A DNA stretch of 45,509 nt, taken from an uncultured bacterium. GTDB lineage: Bacteria > Verrucomicrobiota > Kiritimatiellia > RFP12 > UBA1067. Made by a program: the position numbers and the translations under genes. The stretch spans positions 1 to 45,509 of the forward strand of contig CACWVU010000031.1 in NCBI GenBank assembly GCA_902764415.1. The letters are read 5' to 3'. Positions 8,059-16,481 of this stretch are shown piece after piece (the stretch's first letter is position 1; each line of letters starts with the position of its first letter). The notes below the pieces were generated by a model that had not been told where the DNA came from, searched no databases, and saw only the letters and a list, made by a program, of their open reading frames with translations.

Positions 8059-11000
8059 TTAGTCTATGGGGTGGTAGAAGAGGACGCGGGTGCGGTGGGG
8101 GCCGGAAGCCTCCATCATTTCGCGCCACTGACCAGGATTCCGAATATTTTCCCGGGGCATCCGCTCCGAGCGACCGCGCGACGGCGGCTCCGGGGCGCGC
8201 CAGAGAAGCGCCACTCCCCTCGCGCCGAGCTGCGTGGCGGCGAGCGAGCCGAAGCCCATGCCGCCTACGGTAAGCGGCTCCGCGCGGAGGAAGAGGAGGA
8301 ACAGCTGCTGGCGGTTCTGGAAGCACTCGCGCCAGAAGGCGTGCAGGAACTTGCGGTCGACGCCGTGGAGCGGCTCGTCGAGGTCGATGCCGAAGATGTC
8401 GAGCTGGTCGTCGCCGGTGCTGGCGCTCGCCCACTTGAGGCTCTTGTCGTAGATGTCCTGCCAGTTCATGTTCTTGCCGGTCCGCGCGTCCGCGTTCAGC
8501 GCGCCGGCGGCGAACTCCCGCCTCATCCCGTCGGCAAGGCGCGAGAAGTTGCGGATGTAGTCCCGGCTCGTCTGGCGGGTGCTGGTGAAGACATAGTTCC
8601 TTGCCTCGGCCGGCGTTGCCTTCTCCGGCTGGGAGTAAAGCGAATTGAGTTCGTTGGTGCTGGCGGCGAAGTAGTCGAAGGGCGTATCCTCCACCACCGC
8701 CGCAATGATGCGCTCGTCCTGCGAGAACGGGTTGGCGCGGAAGTCGTTGTTGCCCGCAACGATTTCGCAGGGCGTACCGTCGTTCGGGCGCGTGCCGCCC
8801 TCGCGCAGCGAGTAGATGCCGTCCGTCCCGTCGCCGTTGTCGAAGCTGGCGTAGGTGCGCCAGTAGAACTCCTCCTGGCCGAGCCGGCCGAGAACCGCCG
8901 CGGCATTCGCCCCGATGCGGTCGCTGAACGGCTTGGCGTGGAAGTCGGAATTGCGGATGTAGTGGCGGTTCATCTGGTTGCCCGCCGTGCCGGCGTCGCC
9001 CACCCGCGGCAGGAAGGCGAGCTCGCCGATCGACTGCAGGTATTCCTGGTCGCTCGTGAACATAAAAATATCGCGGTCGCGGCCGTCTTCGCCGAAGAGC
9101 GGAGTCACCGCGTCGAGCCAGTCCTGCTTCGTCATGTTTCCGTTCTGCGCGTTCACCGCAAACCAGTTCTCGGGCGCGAAGTTGTAGCGCGGATCGGCGA
9201 CATAGAGCCGGTTCCACGCGTCCGCGAACGTAAGCTGCGCTTCGGCGCTGGCGTATGGCTTCTGCTGAATCGCAGCATAGTCGAACACGACTTCGTTGTC
9301 GGCTCCCTCGCGGAACGACAGCACTGGCGCCACGTCGTCGCCGCCGGCGACGCCATCGCCCCACTCGGCGCGCGGGTTGGGCAGGTCGCGGTTGCCGTAG
9401 ATCTCGTCGTCCTCCGGCCGTGCGGGGACGACGTCGTAGGTGTCGTCGCCGTTAAAGAGGCGCATCCACACCGCGACGTGCACGCGCTGGGCGGGAACGT
9501 TGATCGTCCTCTGGGTGCCGCGGCCCGAAGGCAGCGAAGCGTCAATGTAGACCCCGTCCGCCGGTGACGCCGGCGCATCGGCGCCGCCGTCGTCAAGATA
9601 TCCCTTCCAGGTGGAGCCGTTCACCATGCCCAGGTCGACGCCGTCCTCGTTGCGCGGACGGAACCTGTTCGCGTCGCCCTTCATGCCGTCGAAGCTGTAC
9701 CATTCGTCGTCTTTGGCGCCCGGGAGCTGTCCCTTCATCTCCACCCGATAGAAAAGCGTGAGGTCGCCGTTGCCGCCCGGACAGTCCGCGTCGACGTTGA
9801 AGTCGCCCAGCGCCTCGACCTGGGTCTTGATCGGCTTCGTGAAGTTGAGCTCGCCCATCGCGCGCGCACCGTAGGCGGTGTAGACGCCGTTCCTCCAGCC
9901 GGTCGGCTCGGCGTCCCACTTGCGGCCGCGGCGGGGATGGACGAACTCGTCGCCGTTGCCGTTGGCGCTGAGCCGGCTCTTGAGGTTCTCGGGACCGAAG
10001 AACACGCGGAAGAGCGCGTCGCCGGAAAAGTTCTTCTGGTAGTCGCTCTTCAGGTCCGCGCGCTTGAACGGGAACGCCACCACCCCGTTCGCGCCGAGGG
10101 CGGCCACGTCCACCGCCAGCGAACAGCGCTTGACCGTCACCCGGTAGGGATAGACCTGCCGGCCGTTCTGCATCACCGGGGTGCCGTAGTCGCCCTCCGC
10201 CTGCACCGTTTCCTTGAAAGTCATCTTCACTTGTGGATTGTCGATGCTCACGGCGCAGACCATCGGCGCCGTCTCGGTGCACGGCATGGTGTAGGAGATG
10301 GGCACCTGGTCCTGGTCGAGGTAGTCGTAGAGGCAGACCATGCCGACGCCCTGGAGAACCTTGAAAAGCGGGTCGCCGATCGTCCCCGTCTCCGCTCCGT
10401 CGAGCACTTCCTCCTCGATCGTGGCGGTGTCGCTGAAACTCGTCCAGGGCTGGTTCCTGCCGCCGCCCTCGAGGTTGTAGGTCTTGACCGCCGCCCTGCC
10501 GACCGAGTTGGTGGGCGGGAACCAGGTGTCGGTGATGAAAAGCGCGTTGGAGACGGTCTCGTATTCGTCGCGGGTGTAGATCTGCCCGTCCCCCATGCCG
10601 ATGTAGTTCATCCACGGCGCAAAGGGACATCCCCTGCCGGCGACGACGTTGAAGTCCGCGAGCGAGATGAACGAGGCGGGGTCCTGGTTGACGACCTTGT
10701 CGAGCACGGTGTCCAGCTGCTGCGCGTTGTCGGGATAGAGCGAAGAGAGGTTGAAACGGTGGTTGGAGGCGCTCGTGCGCCGCTCGTTCGCCCGCACCTT
10801 GTTGATGTCGAAGCAGTCCGAGACGTCCACCGCGCAGAAGGCGTAGCGCCCGAGGTCGTAGGAGAGGTTCTTCCACTCGGCGGTGCGGGTGAGGCGCGAC
10901 CACACCCTGACCTCGTTGATGATCGCCGGCGGCAGGTAGGCCAGCGACTCGAGCGTCAAGGTCGAGACGGTGTACCTGGGGTCGACTGGACCGAACGGCA

Positions 11001-11322
11001 TGAAAACGCGCTTGTCCCAGTAGTCGCCGTTCTCCTCGATCGGCTTCGCCTGCGCCGGCCCGACGCCGGGATAGAAGTCGTCGTATACCCCCTCCACGCG
11101 CCCTTCGTCGGGGTTGAAGTCGCCGTCCACCCGCGCGATGGCGTTGGCGAGCGCAGCGCGCAGAAGGAGGCGCGCGGTGATGTTGCGCCGCAGGTGGCTC
11201 GACGGCTTGCGGCTCTCGCGCATGAAGACGGAGAAGCCGACGGCGGATACGACCATGAACGCCACCATGCCGAGGACGATCAGCAGCGCGGATCCCTGCC
11301 TGAAAGCGGTTCGCTTCATCAT
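8059..11322 (-). CDS. GspK/PilX-like large minor pseudopilin, 1087 aa
   Basis: The N-terminus MMKRTAFRQGSALLIVLGMVAFMVVSAVGFSVFMRESRK has the prepilin hydrophobic stalk but no Glu5, as in GspK/PilX tip proteins. The frame is open further upstream, but the start at 11322 is chosen because GAGAGGAAC lies just before it and its ATG overlaps the previous stop (TGATG). At 1087 residues it is about three times the usual GspK length. Most of the body is an unrecognised extracytoplasmic region; it contains a repeated theme of aromatic/Asp-rich segments but no domain I can name. Position among other prepilin genes supports a tip or scaffold role in a pseudopilus. Confidence 0.78.
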   Translation of the reverse strand: MMKRTAFRQGSALLIVLGMVAFMVVSAVGFSVFMRESRKPSSHLRRNITARLLLRAALANAIARVDGDFNPDEGRVEGVYDDFYPGVGPAQAKPIEENGDYWDKRVFMPFGPVDPRYTVSTLTLESLAYLPPAIINEVRVWSRLTRTAEWKNLSYDLGRYAFCAVDVSDCFDINKVRANERRTSASNHRFNLSSLYPDNAQQLDTVLDKVVNQDPASFISLADFNVVAGRGCPFAPWMNYIGMGDGQIYTRDEYETVSNALFITDTWFPPTNSVGRAAVKTYNLEGGGRNQPWTSFSDTATIEEEVLDGAETGTIGDPLFKVLQGVGMVCLYDYLDQDQVPISYTMPCTETAPMVCAVSIDNPQVKMTFKETVQAEGDYGTPVMQNGRQVYPYRVTVKRCSLAVDVAALGANGVVAFPFKRADLKSDYQKNFSGDALFRVFFGPENLKSRLSANGNGDEFVHPRRGRKWDAEPTGWRNGVYTAYGARAMGELNFTKPIKTQVEALGDFNVDADCPGGNGDLTLFYRVEMKGQLPGAKDDEWYSFDGMKGDANRFRPRNEDGVDLGMVNGSTWKGYLDDGGADAPASPADGVYIDASLPSGRGTQRTINVPAQRVHVAVWMRLFNGDDTYDVVPARPEDDEIYGNRDLPNPRAEWGDGVAGGDDVAPVLSFREGADNEVVFDYAAIQQKPYASAEAQLTFADAWNRLYVADPRYNFAPENWFAVNAQNGNMTKQDWLDAVTPLFGEDGRDRDIFMFTSDQEYLQSIGELAFLPRVGDAGTAGNQMNRHYIRNSDFHAKPFSDRIGANAAAVLGRLGQEEFYWRTYASFDNGDGTDGIYSLREGGTRPNDGTPCEIVAGNNDFRANPFSQDERIIAAVVEDTPFDYFAASTNELNSLYSQPEKATPAEARNYVFTSTRQTSRDYIRNFSRLADGMRREFAAGALNADARTGKNMNWQDIYDKSLKWASASTGDDQLDIFGIDLDEPLHGVDRKFLHAFWRECFQNRQQLFLLFLRAEPLTVGGMGFGSLAATQLGARGVALLWRAPEPPSRGRSERMPRENIRNPGQWREMMEASGPHRTRVLFYHPID

Positions 11323-11810
11323 CAGTTCCTCTCCGGTATGGCACGTTCCGCCGGCTGGAGGCGGAAGAAGTTGGGCAGTTGCGCGGCGGTTTTGTAGTTC
11401 GCACCCGAACCGGCGGTGCCGTCGCCGGAGCCGATGGTCGCCGTCTTCTCGATGATGAACTCGTAGGCTTTCCCCCACGGGTCGAGCATCTTGCCGCCGG
11501 TAAGCGAGGCCGCGTAGAGGACCGGCACCGACTCGCCGCCTTCCCCCGCCAGCCCGCCGAGCACCATCGCCAGCGACTTCTCGTCGCACGCCTTCCAGCC
11601 ACCGGTCTCGAAGCCATCGAGCGTGCGATTGGGCGCATACTGCTCGAAGGCGAGGATGGCGTTCGTGAGCTCCTTCATCTCCTGCTGGGCCTTCGCCTCC
11701 CGCGCGCGCCGCCGCGCGGAGTTGACGCTCGCCGTCATCGCGCTGACGAGGATCAAGATCATCGCCAGCACGACAAGGAGTTCTACGAGCGTAAAGCCGC
11801 GGCGCTTCAT
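11322..11810 (-). CDS. GspG-like major pseudopilin
   Basis: 162 aa. Prepilin signal MKRRGFTLVELLVVLAMILILVSAM, with Gly before Phe1 and Glu5 present. The motif MLDPWGKAYEF (near 105-115) is the DPWG-x-x-Y hallmark of GspG-type pseudopilins, which form the T2SS pseudopilus shaft. The Shine-Dalgarno GGAGGGG precedes the ATG; the previous gene's TAG is directly followed by this ATG (TAGATG), and its own stop overlaps the next start. Translational coupling within the operon is therefore likely. Confidence 0.88.
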   Translation of the reverse strand: MKRRGFTLVELLVVLAMILILVSAMTASVNSARRRAREAKAQQEMKELTNAILAFEQYAPNRTLDGFETGGWKACDEKSLAMVLGGLAGEGGESVPVLYAASLTGGKMLDPWGKAYEFIIEKTATIGSGDGTAGSGANYKTAAQLPNFFRLQPAERAIPERN

Positions 11811-12266
11811 CTACAGCCCCTCCGGATAGGTGGTGATGTCGTCGGCGGTGCCAAGCCGCCCGTCGGGCCCGTACGAGCGCACGCCGACGGTGAAAAGCGA
11901 GGCGGACTGCCCGGCCGACGCCGAGGAGATGCTCTGGGCCTTGGCGGTCTTGGCGTCGGAGTAGGAGAGCGATTCCGTCACGGCGTCAAAGGCGCGGTCG
12001 GTCCGCACTTGCCCGTTCTTCCACAGCGACACCGCCCGGTACCCCATGTCCTCGGCGGTCTTGAGCCCCGGGAGGATGTTGTCGTAGTTGTCGTGCTTCC
12101 TGCCGAGGTCGCTTCTGGTGTCGGAAAGGTTCACCACCCCCGCCATGCCGACGCGCCAGGCAACGGACGACTGGTTGAAGACCATGGTGAGCGCCGTCAC
12201 CAGAATCCCCAAAAGGAGACTGGCCACCATCACCTCGAGGAGCGTAAAGCCGTGTCTTAAGTTCAT
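11811..12266 (-). CDS. Pseudopilin with GspG-like calcium-loop C-terminus
   Basis: 151 aa from the ATG at 12266, which overlaps the previous stop (ATGA). The frame is open further upstream, but those residues are low-complexity read-through of the neighbouring gene. Prepilin signal MNLRHGFTLLEVMVASLLLGILVTAL. The C-terminal YGPDGRLGTADDITTYP resembles the calcium-binding loop region of GspG-like pseudopilins. A short Shine-Dalgarno (GGAGAA) precedes the start. It may be a GspI/PilW-type minor or GspG-type major subunit; sequence alone does not decide. Confidence 0.82.
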   Translation of the reverse strand: MNLRHGFTLLEVMVASLLLGILVTALTMVFNQSSVAWRVGMAGVVNLSDTRSDLGRKHDNYDNILPGLKTAEDMGYRAVSLWKNGQVRTDRAFDAVTESLSYSDAKTAKAQSISSASAGQSASLFTVGVRSYGPDGRLGTADDITTYPEGL

Positions 12267-12862
12267 TTCTCCGGATCTCCGTTGAACCGCACTTCGGTGA
12301 CGAAGGCCGGCAGGGTCATCAGCGTCTCGCGCCGGCGCGAGAGGCGGAAGGCAAGCTGTATGACCGTCCCCCGGCGGGTGACTACGAGCGCATATTCGAA
12401 GTCCGAGGGTACCGACGGCTTCGTTCCCTTGTACGGCGACGGGATCTTCCCGTTCACCCCGTTCCACGCGGAGTCGGCGAGCGAGCGCGGAGAGCCGACG
12501 ACTCGGTAGCGGATGTCCGTCCCGGCGGAGCTTGGCGACTGGATGTATGCGCCCCAGCCGGCGCCCGGCCAGACGCCGTCGGCTACATTGTGGCTGCGCG
12601 TCGCGCTCGCCTGCGGTTCGTCGCCGATCTCTGTCCACGCCGACCATGGCATGTTCGTCGCCGAAAGCCCCTGGACGAGCGGCGAGAGGTACGCCTCCGC
12701 CCAGGCTGCGCCGGCCACGTCCTCCACGCTCTGGCGGTTCTCGCGGAAGCCGAGCGAGTAGAGCGCGCAGATGGAGAGGATGCCAGTCGCCATGATGAAC
12801 ACGGCGAGGTTCACCTCCAGGAGCGTAAAGCCCCTTCTATACTTTCTTCCTGTCGTCGGCAT
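12263..12862 (-). CDS. GspI/PilV-like minor pseudopilin
   Basis: 199 aa. Prepilin signal RRGFTLLEVNLAVFIMATGILSICALYSLG with Glu5; the LEVxxAxxIxxxGI pattern is typical of GspI/PilV. It overlaps the upstream gene by 26 bp and the downstream start by 4 bp. The Shine-Dalgarno is weak, so coupling to the upstream gene is likely. The globular part is Trp/Ser/Ala-rich without a recognised domain. Confidence 0.84.
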   Translation of the reverse strand: MPTTGRKYRRGFTLLEVNLAVFIMATGILSICALYSLGFRENRQSVEDVAGAAWAEAYLSPLVQGLSATNMPWSAWTEIGDEPQASATRSHNVADGVWPGAGWGAYIQSPSSAGTDIRYRVVGSPRSLADSAWNGVNGKIPSPYKGTKPSVPSDFEYALVVTRRGTVIQLAFRLSRRRETLMTLPAFVTEVRFNGDPEK

Positions 12863-13676
12863 ACGCCTGCCCCGCCTTTCTCGCCGGCTTCGGAACTCCC
12901 TGCGCGTTCGGACGCGTCATCCAGATCTCGACGGTCTCGCTGGAGGACGAGTCCGGGTCGAACCTTATCGCCTTGACCTCGGACACCGCCCCAGACCTCG
13001 TCGGCAGCTGCTGGCCGAAGACATAGCCCTCCGGCAGCTGCAGCTCGGCAAACTCCGCCGCGTAGCCGTCGCCGACCTTCCAGGCGCTCGGCTCGCGGTC
13101 GCTGGAGCCGAGGTTGTAGAAGGCGCTGGTGAAGAAATTGGTGCGGTTGTTGATTCCGCCGGAGAAAATCGTCAGCTCGCCTTCTTCGCCGGGCTTGCTG
13201 CCGTAGTCCTTGCAGTAGACGGCGTTCGCCACCACCGAATACTGCATCCTGCTCTGGACGGAGCTTTCGTCGTTGTACTTGAAAAGCCGGAAGCCGTCCA
13301 TTTCCCTGAGCTCGGCCTCGTCCTCAACCTTTCGGTAGGACTGGTCGAGGTCGGCGAACTCGTCGAAGAGGTAGCGTCCCTTGACCTGGGTGATGCGCCC
13401 GACGCGGCGGATGGCGGTCATCAGCCCCACCACCCTGCCCGGATCATCGGCTTTCGACTCCTTCAGGCAGACGTTGTAGCAGTAGACGACCGTCGGCAGC
13501 CGATCGATGCGGGCGCGCTCGCACGCCTCGCGCAGAACCGCAGTCGCGGCGGCGCAGGCGCTCCGGTCCCGCATGCCTGTCACAAGGGCTCCGTAGCTCG
13601 CGGCGGCGGCGACGCCCAGCATCCCCACGATGCCGATCACCGCCAAAAGCTCTATCAACGTAAACGCCTTGCGCAT
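12837..13676 (-). CDS. GspH/FimT-like minor pseudopilin
   Basis: 279 aa. Prepilin signal MRKAFTLIELLAVIGIVGMLGVAAAASYGAL with Glu5 precedes a soluble domain in which an early helix (CAAATAVLREACERARIDRLPTVVYC) and later beta-rich segments resemble the GspH fold. The ATG is preceded by AGGGAG. It lies 15 bp after the preceding prepilin gene. It is longer than typical GspH (about 170 aa). Subunit class is inferred from length, order and the hydrophobic segment, so it is tentative. Confidence 0.8.
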   Translation of the reverse strand: MRKAFTLIELLAVIGIVGMLGVAAAASYGALVTGMRDRSACAAATAVLREACERARIDRLPTVVYCYNVCLKESKADDPGRVVGLMTAIRRVGRITQVKGRYLFDEFADLDQSYRKVEDEAELREMDGFRLFKYNDESSVQSRMQYSVVANAVYCKDYGSKPGEEGELTIFSGGINNRTNFFTSAFYNLGSSDREPSAWKVGDGYAAEFAELQLPEGYVFGQQLPTRSGAVSEVKAIRFDPDSSSSETVEIWMTRPNAQGVPKPARKAGQAYADDRKKV

Positions 13677-13691
13677 TGCGGTCTCCCTGGG

Positions 13692-14225
13692 TTACTGCAC
13701 GACCGTCACCGAATCCGTTCGGCAGTTGTAGATGACGCAGAAGCGCTGGAAGTACCCGCCCCCGTCCTGATAGCCGAACGCCATCTGCTTTAGTCCGATG
13801 CGATGCCTGGCGTTGCTGCCGGTCACCTCGGAGAAGTTGTAGCCGCGCGCCCGATTGCCGTTCGCCGCGGAGGATTCGCATACGAAAAGCCCCGAAGCGT
13901 CGACGAGCATCGATTTCTTGCCGCTCTTGCCGAAGCCCTTGCCCACCACCTCCTGGAAGATCTGGTCGGCCTGGGTACCCTTGAACACAATCGTGTCCTC
14001 GCCGTCGGTGTTGGCGCTCTCGATCAGCGACGGCCACTTCCCCTCCTCGGCGTAGTAGGCCGCTATCGCCTGCTGGAGCGAACTGCTCATCACCGCCGCC
14101 CGCTTGCCGCGCGCCGCCCTGATCGAGTTGGAGGCGACGGAGGCGATGATGGATATGAGAATGGCGACAACGCCGATTACCGCCAGCATCTCGACGATGG
14201 TAAAGCCTCGTCTTGCCTGCTTCAT
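13692..14225 (-). CDS. GspG/H-like pseudopilin
   Basis: 177 aa from the ATG at 14225, preceded by a perfect AGGAGGTG at 5 nt. The ATG overlaps the upstream TGA (ATGA). Prepilin signal MKQARRGFTIVEMLAVIGVVAILISIIASVA has Glu5. The following helix (SLQQAIAAYYAEEGKWPSLIE) carries the xYxxExGxWP pattern common to GspG-like subunits. No DPWG motif is present. It is one of nine prepilin-like genes in a row. Confidence 0.85.
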   Translation of the reverse strand: MKQARRGFTIVEMLAVIGVVAILISIIASVASNSIRAARGKRAAVMSSSLQQAIAAYYAEEGKWPSLIESANTDGEDTIVFKGTQADQIFQEVVGKGFGKSGKKSMLVDASGLFVCESSAANGNRARGYNFSEVTGSNARHRIGLKQMAFGYQDGGGYFQRFCVIYNCRTDSVTVVQ

Positions 14226-14851
14226 CTGCCCACCTCCTGTCCCTTGGCCCAGCTGCGGACGTCGTCCTTGGTGTTGGGGACGCCGTCCCGCCCGTAGCTC
14301 CACACGCACGCCTGGGCGCGGACGCGGGCATTGCCGCCGTCGTGGCCATTGGCGACTTCGGTAATGCCGTCGTAGTCGAGGTCGATCGCGAAGTGCAGAA
14401 TGTGGTCCTGTATCGTGCCGCCGCCAGGCAGCTTCGAGGAAAGCGACGCGGAGTCGTGGTGGACGATGTAGTCCATCGCCCATGGCGTCACCACGCCGAA
14501 GCGGTCATGCCCCTTGAGGACATACGACCGGGTGCCGTCGGCGTTGTCGACCAAGCCATAGGTCAGCGACATCCTGCCCTGGGCGAGCACCGCACCCGCC
14601 TTTGCGTCGAGCCTGCCGTCGCCGCTCGCGGCCGCCGCCTGCAGCGCCGACGGCCAGCCGTCGCGCTCCTGGTAGATCTGCTCGAGCGCCGTACGCACCT
14701 GGTGTACGAATTCGATGCAGCGCGTGTTCTGGGCTCTGGCGGTGAATTTGCCGTACGCCGCCATCGACAGCCCGGTGATGATCGCGATGATGCCGATCGA
14801 GACCAGCAGCTCAATCAGCGAAAACGCCGCGCGCGACTTTGCGTTCGTCAT
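14222..14851 (-). CDS. GspG-like pseudopilin with DGxxNTKDD loop
   Basis: 209 aa. Prepilin signal SRAAFSLIELLVSIGIIAIITGLSMAAYG has Ala before Phe1 and Glu5. The C-terminal YGRDGVPNTKDDVRSW matches the DGxxGTxDD loop of the gene ending at 11811, suggesting a GspG-like calcium site. TPWAMDYIV takes the place of the usual DPWG motif. GGGAGG precedes the ATG; the gene starts 15 bp after its neighbour and overlaps the next by 4 bp. Confidence 0.85.
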   Translation of the reverse strand: MTNAKSRAAFSLIELLVSIGIIAIITGLSMAAYGKFTARAQNTRCIEFVHQVRTALEQIYQERDGWPSALQAAAASGDGRLDAKAGAVLAQGRMSLTYGLVDNADGTRSYVLKGHDRFGVVTPWAMDYIVHHDSASLSSKLPGGGTIQDHILHFAIDLDYDGITEVANGHDGGNARVRAQACVWSYGRDGVPNTKDDVRSWAKGQEVGR

Positions 14852-14866
14852 TGGTTCAACCTCCCG

Positions 14867-16087
14867 TCAGTTGCTCATGTGCACGATGTCGTCCGCCTTC
14901 CACCGGCGCGCCAGCTTTGCATCTGCGGGACTGAGGATCTTGTCGATCTCCGTCTCCGAGATCCAGGGCGGGAATGTCGCCGTCTGCTGGTCGCTCCGCG
15001 CCGTCGGGTCGAACCCCCCGCTCCACAGCCGGTAGCCCTGGTGCGGCGGCGGAGAATAGTAGTAGAACTCCTCCCCCCAGCCGTCCAGGACGGACACGCC
15101 GTCCGGCATGAACGCCTGCGTAAAGCCGTTGTCCACGCTCTGCTGGTCGCCGGCCGTATACACCGGCGGACGGCGCCATGGCTTGCCGGTCTGCGTTCGG
15201 AACGCCGGTTCGCACAGCCAGGTGGCCATTGGCTGGGAGCAAAACAGATTAACCCCCCACATCGTGGTATAGAGGCTGTTCATGCCGTAGTTGAAGAAAC
15301 AGATCTCCGACAGATACGGCATCCAGCGGGCGGTAACGATCTGCGACGGCATGAGCGCCACCTTCCACAAGTCGGGGTTGTACGTCCCGTCTGAATTGGG
15401 CCGGCTCTGGTCCGCAAGTTCCCGCCAGGTGTCGAAGGGTATGCCGTCCTCGAACTTGCACGGCACGTTGTTGTTGTCGCCCCATTGGGCGAACTGGTCG
15501 TAGAGCGTGGGATCCGCCCCCTGCATCATGTAGAGGTAGCGCGGCAGGAGGAAGCTCATCAGCCCAAACTTGAAGAGGTTGAGCTGCGTCCACTCCACCT
15601 CGTCTTCCTTGCCGCTGAACCTTCCGGTCGTAGGAATTCCGTCGAAGGCAACGAGCGCGGTCGAACCCGAGCCGAAATCCGGGTCTTCCTTCGCCAGTTC
15701 CAGCAATTCCTTGGAAATTTTCGCCGCCAGGGGCAGACTCCACTCGCACGGAGGGTAGCTCATGGCCACCGGCTGGCTGAGGCAGGCGGCGCGGACACGG
15801 TCCCAGACCAGCACTCCCTCGTCAATCTGGTTGACGAGTTGAATTCCCTGCTGGTTCAACCTGCAGAAGATGTTGCGGCTACCGTGGAGACGGACCGGAG
15901 GGTAGGAGCCAAACACCGCATAGTAGCCGCCGATGGCGTTTTCAAGCCCATGAAGGCGCATCACCGTCCATTGCCTGGCCGTCTGGTCTTCGCTCACCCC
16001 CATGATGCGGTAAGTAATCGACATCAGGATCGCGATTATGACAATCACGATCAGCAGCTCGACAAGTGTAAAGCCTTTCTTCAGCAT
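14867..16087 (-). CDS. Large prepilin-like protein, first gene of the pseudopilin operon
   Basis: 406 aa from the ATG at 16087. The frame extends upstream to 16126, but that region is the promoter, so the shorter start is chosen. Prepilin signal MLKKGFTLVELLIVIVIIAILMSITYRIMG with Glu5, then RLHGLENAIGGYYAVFGSYPP, the GspG-like first helix. The C-terminal part holds VLDGWGEEFYYYSPPP, a DxWG-x-x-Y motif like that of GspG. The central 250 residues are an insertion of unknown function, rich in Trp, Tyr and Met. It leads an operon running to the GH27 gene. Confidence 0.84.
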   Translation of the reverse strand: MLKKGFTLVELLIVIVIIAILMSITYRIMGVSEDQTARQWTVMRLHGLENAIGGYYAVFGSYPPVRLHGSRNIFCRLNQQGIQLVNQIDEGVLVWDRVRAACLSQPVAMSYPPCEWSLPLAAKISKELLELAKEDPDFGSGSTALVAFDGIPTTGRFSGKEDEVEWTQLNLFKFGLMSFLLPRYLYMMQGADPTLYDQFAQWGDNNNVPCKFEDGIPFDTWRELADQSRPNSDGTYNPDLWKVALMPSQIVTARWMPYLSEICFFNYGMNSLYTTMWGVNLFCSQPMATWLCEPAFRTQTGKPWRRPPVYTAGDQQSVDNGFTQAFMPDGVSVLDGWGEEFYYYSPPPHQGYRLWSGGFDPTARSDQQTATFPPWISETEIDKILSPADAKLARRWKADDIVHMSN

Positions 16088-16096
16088 ACGCAGCGG

Positions 16097-16126
16097 ATTA
16101 TACCATAACCCCTCCCCCGCGCGCAA
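16097..16126 (-). promoter_or_regulatory. Sigma70-like promoter of the pseudopilin operon, leaderless layout
   Basis: TTGCGC (16126-16121), an 18-bp spacer, TATAAT (16102-16097), then 9 nt to the ATG at 16087. The hexamers, spacer length and start distance are the same as at 5191-5220. The -35 region overlaps the C-run/G-run inverted repeat after panD. Confidence 0.72.
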
Positions 16127-16134
16127 GGGGGGGT
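16104..16134 (-). terminator. C-run/G-run hairpin after panD, possible terminator
   Basis: Just after the panD stop the minus strand reads AACCCC...GGGGTT with a C-run against a G-run, able to form a stem of at least 6 bp and probably more by slippage. No clean U-tract follows, so termination is possible but not proven. It overlaps the -35 box of the next operon. Confidence 0.4.
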
Positions 16135-16460
16135 TAGAAGTGCTTCACCTTGGGCTGCCAGGCGGCGGCCTCGTCCGCGGACATGCGCGCGAACGCCATC
16201 ACGATGAGCCGGTCGCCCACTTTGCCGAGCTGCGCCGCCGCGCCGTTGAGGCAGCAGACGCCGCTGCCGCGCTCGCCCGCGATCGCGTAGGTCTCGAAGC
16301 GGTTGCCGTTCTCCACGTCGGCGCAGAGGATCTTCTCGTAGGGGAGAATCCCCACCGCCTCCATGTCGTCGGGGTCGAGCGTGAGCGAGCCCTCGTAGTC
16401 GAGGCACGCCTCGGTCACCCTGATCCGGTGCAGCTTCGCCTTGAGTACCTCGATCTCCAT
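16134..16460 (-). CDS. panD: Aspartate 1-decarboxylase (pyruvoyl-dependent)
   Basis: 108 aa. Converts L-aspartate to beta-alanine for pantothenate/CoA synthesis in the cytoplasm. Residues [20 protein letters not shown] align with PanD; the proenzyme self-cleaves between Gly24 and Ser25 (YEGS) to make the pyruvoyl group. [17 protein letters not shown] and [20 protein letters not shown] are the other conserved blocks. GGAGG stands just before the ATG. It is 21 bp after clpX and therefore probably in the tig-clpP-clpX transcript, an unusual partner for a biosynthetic gene. Slightly short at the C-terminus compared with E. coli (126 aa), which is common. Confidence 0.95.
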   Translation of the reverse strand: MEIEVLKAKLHRIRVTEACLDYEGSLTLDPDDMEAVGILPYEKILCADVENGNRFETYAIAGERGSGVCCLNGAAAQLGKVGDRLIVMAFARMSADEAAAWQPKVKHF

Positions 16461-16481
16461 CTCCGCCTCCGTAAAAACCGC

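Noticed and set aside
6487..9567. 1026-codon open frame on the plus strand
   Set aside because: Antisense to GH27 and the prepilin genes; composition of a shadow frame and no recognisable motif.
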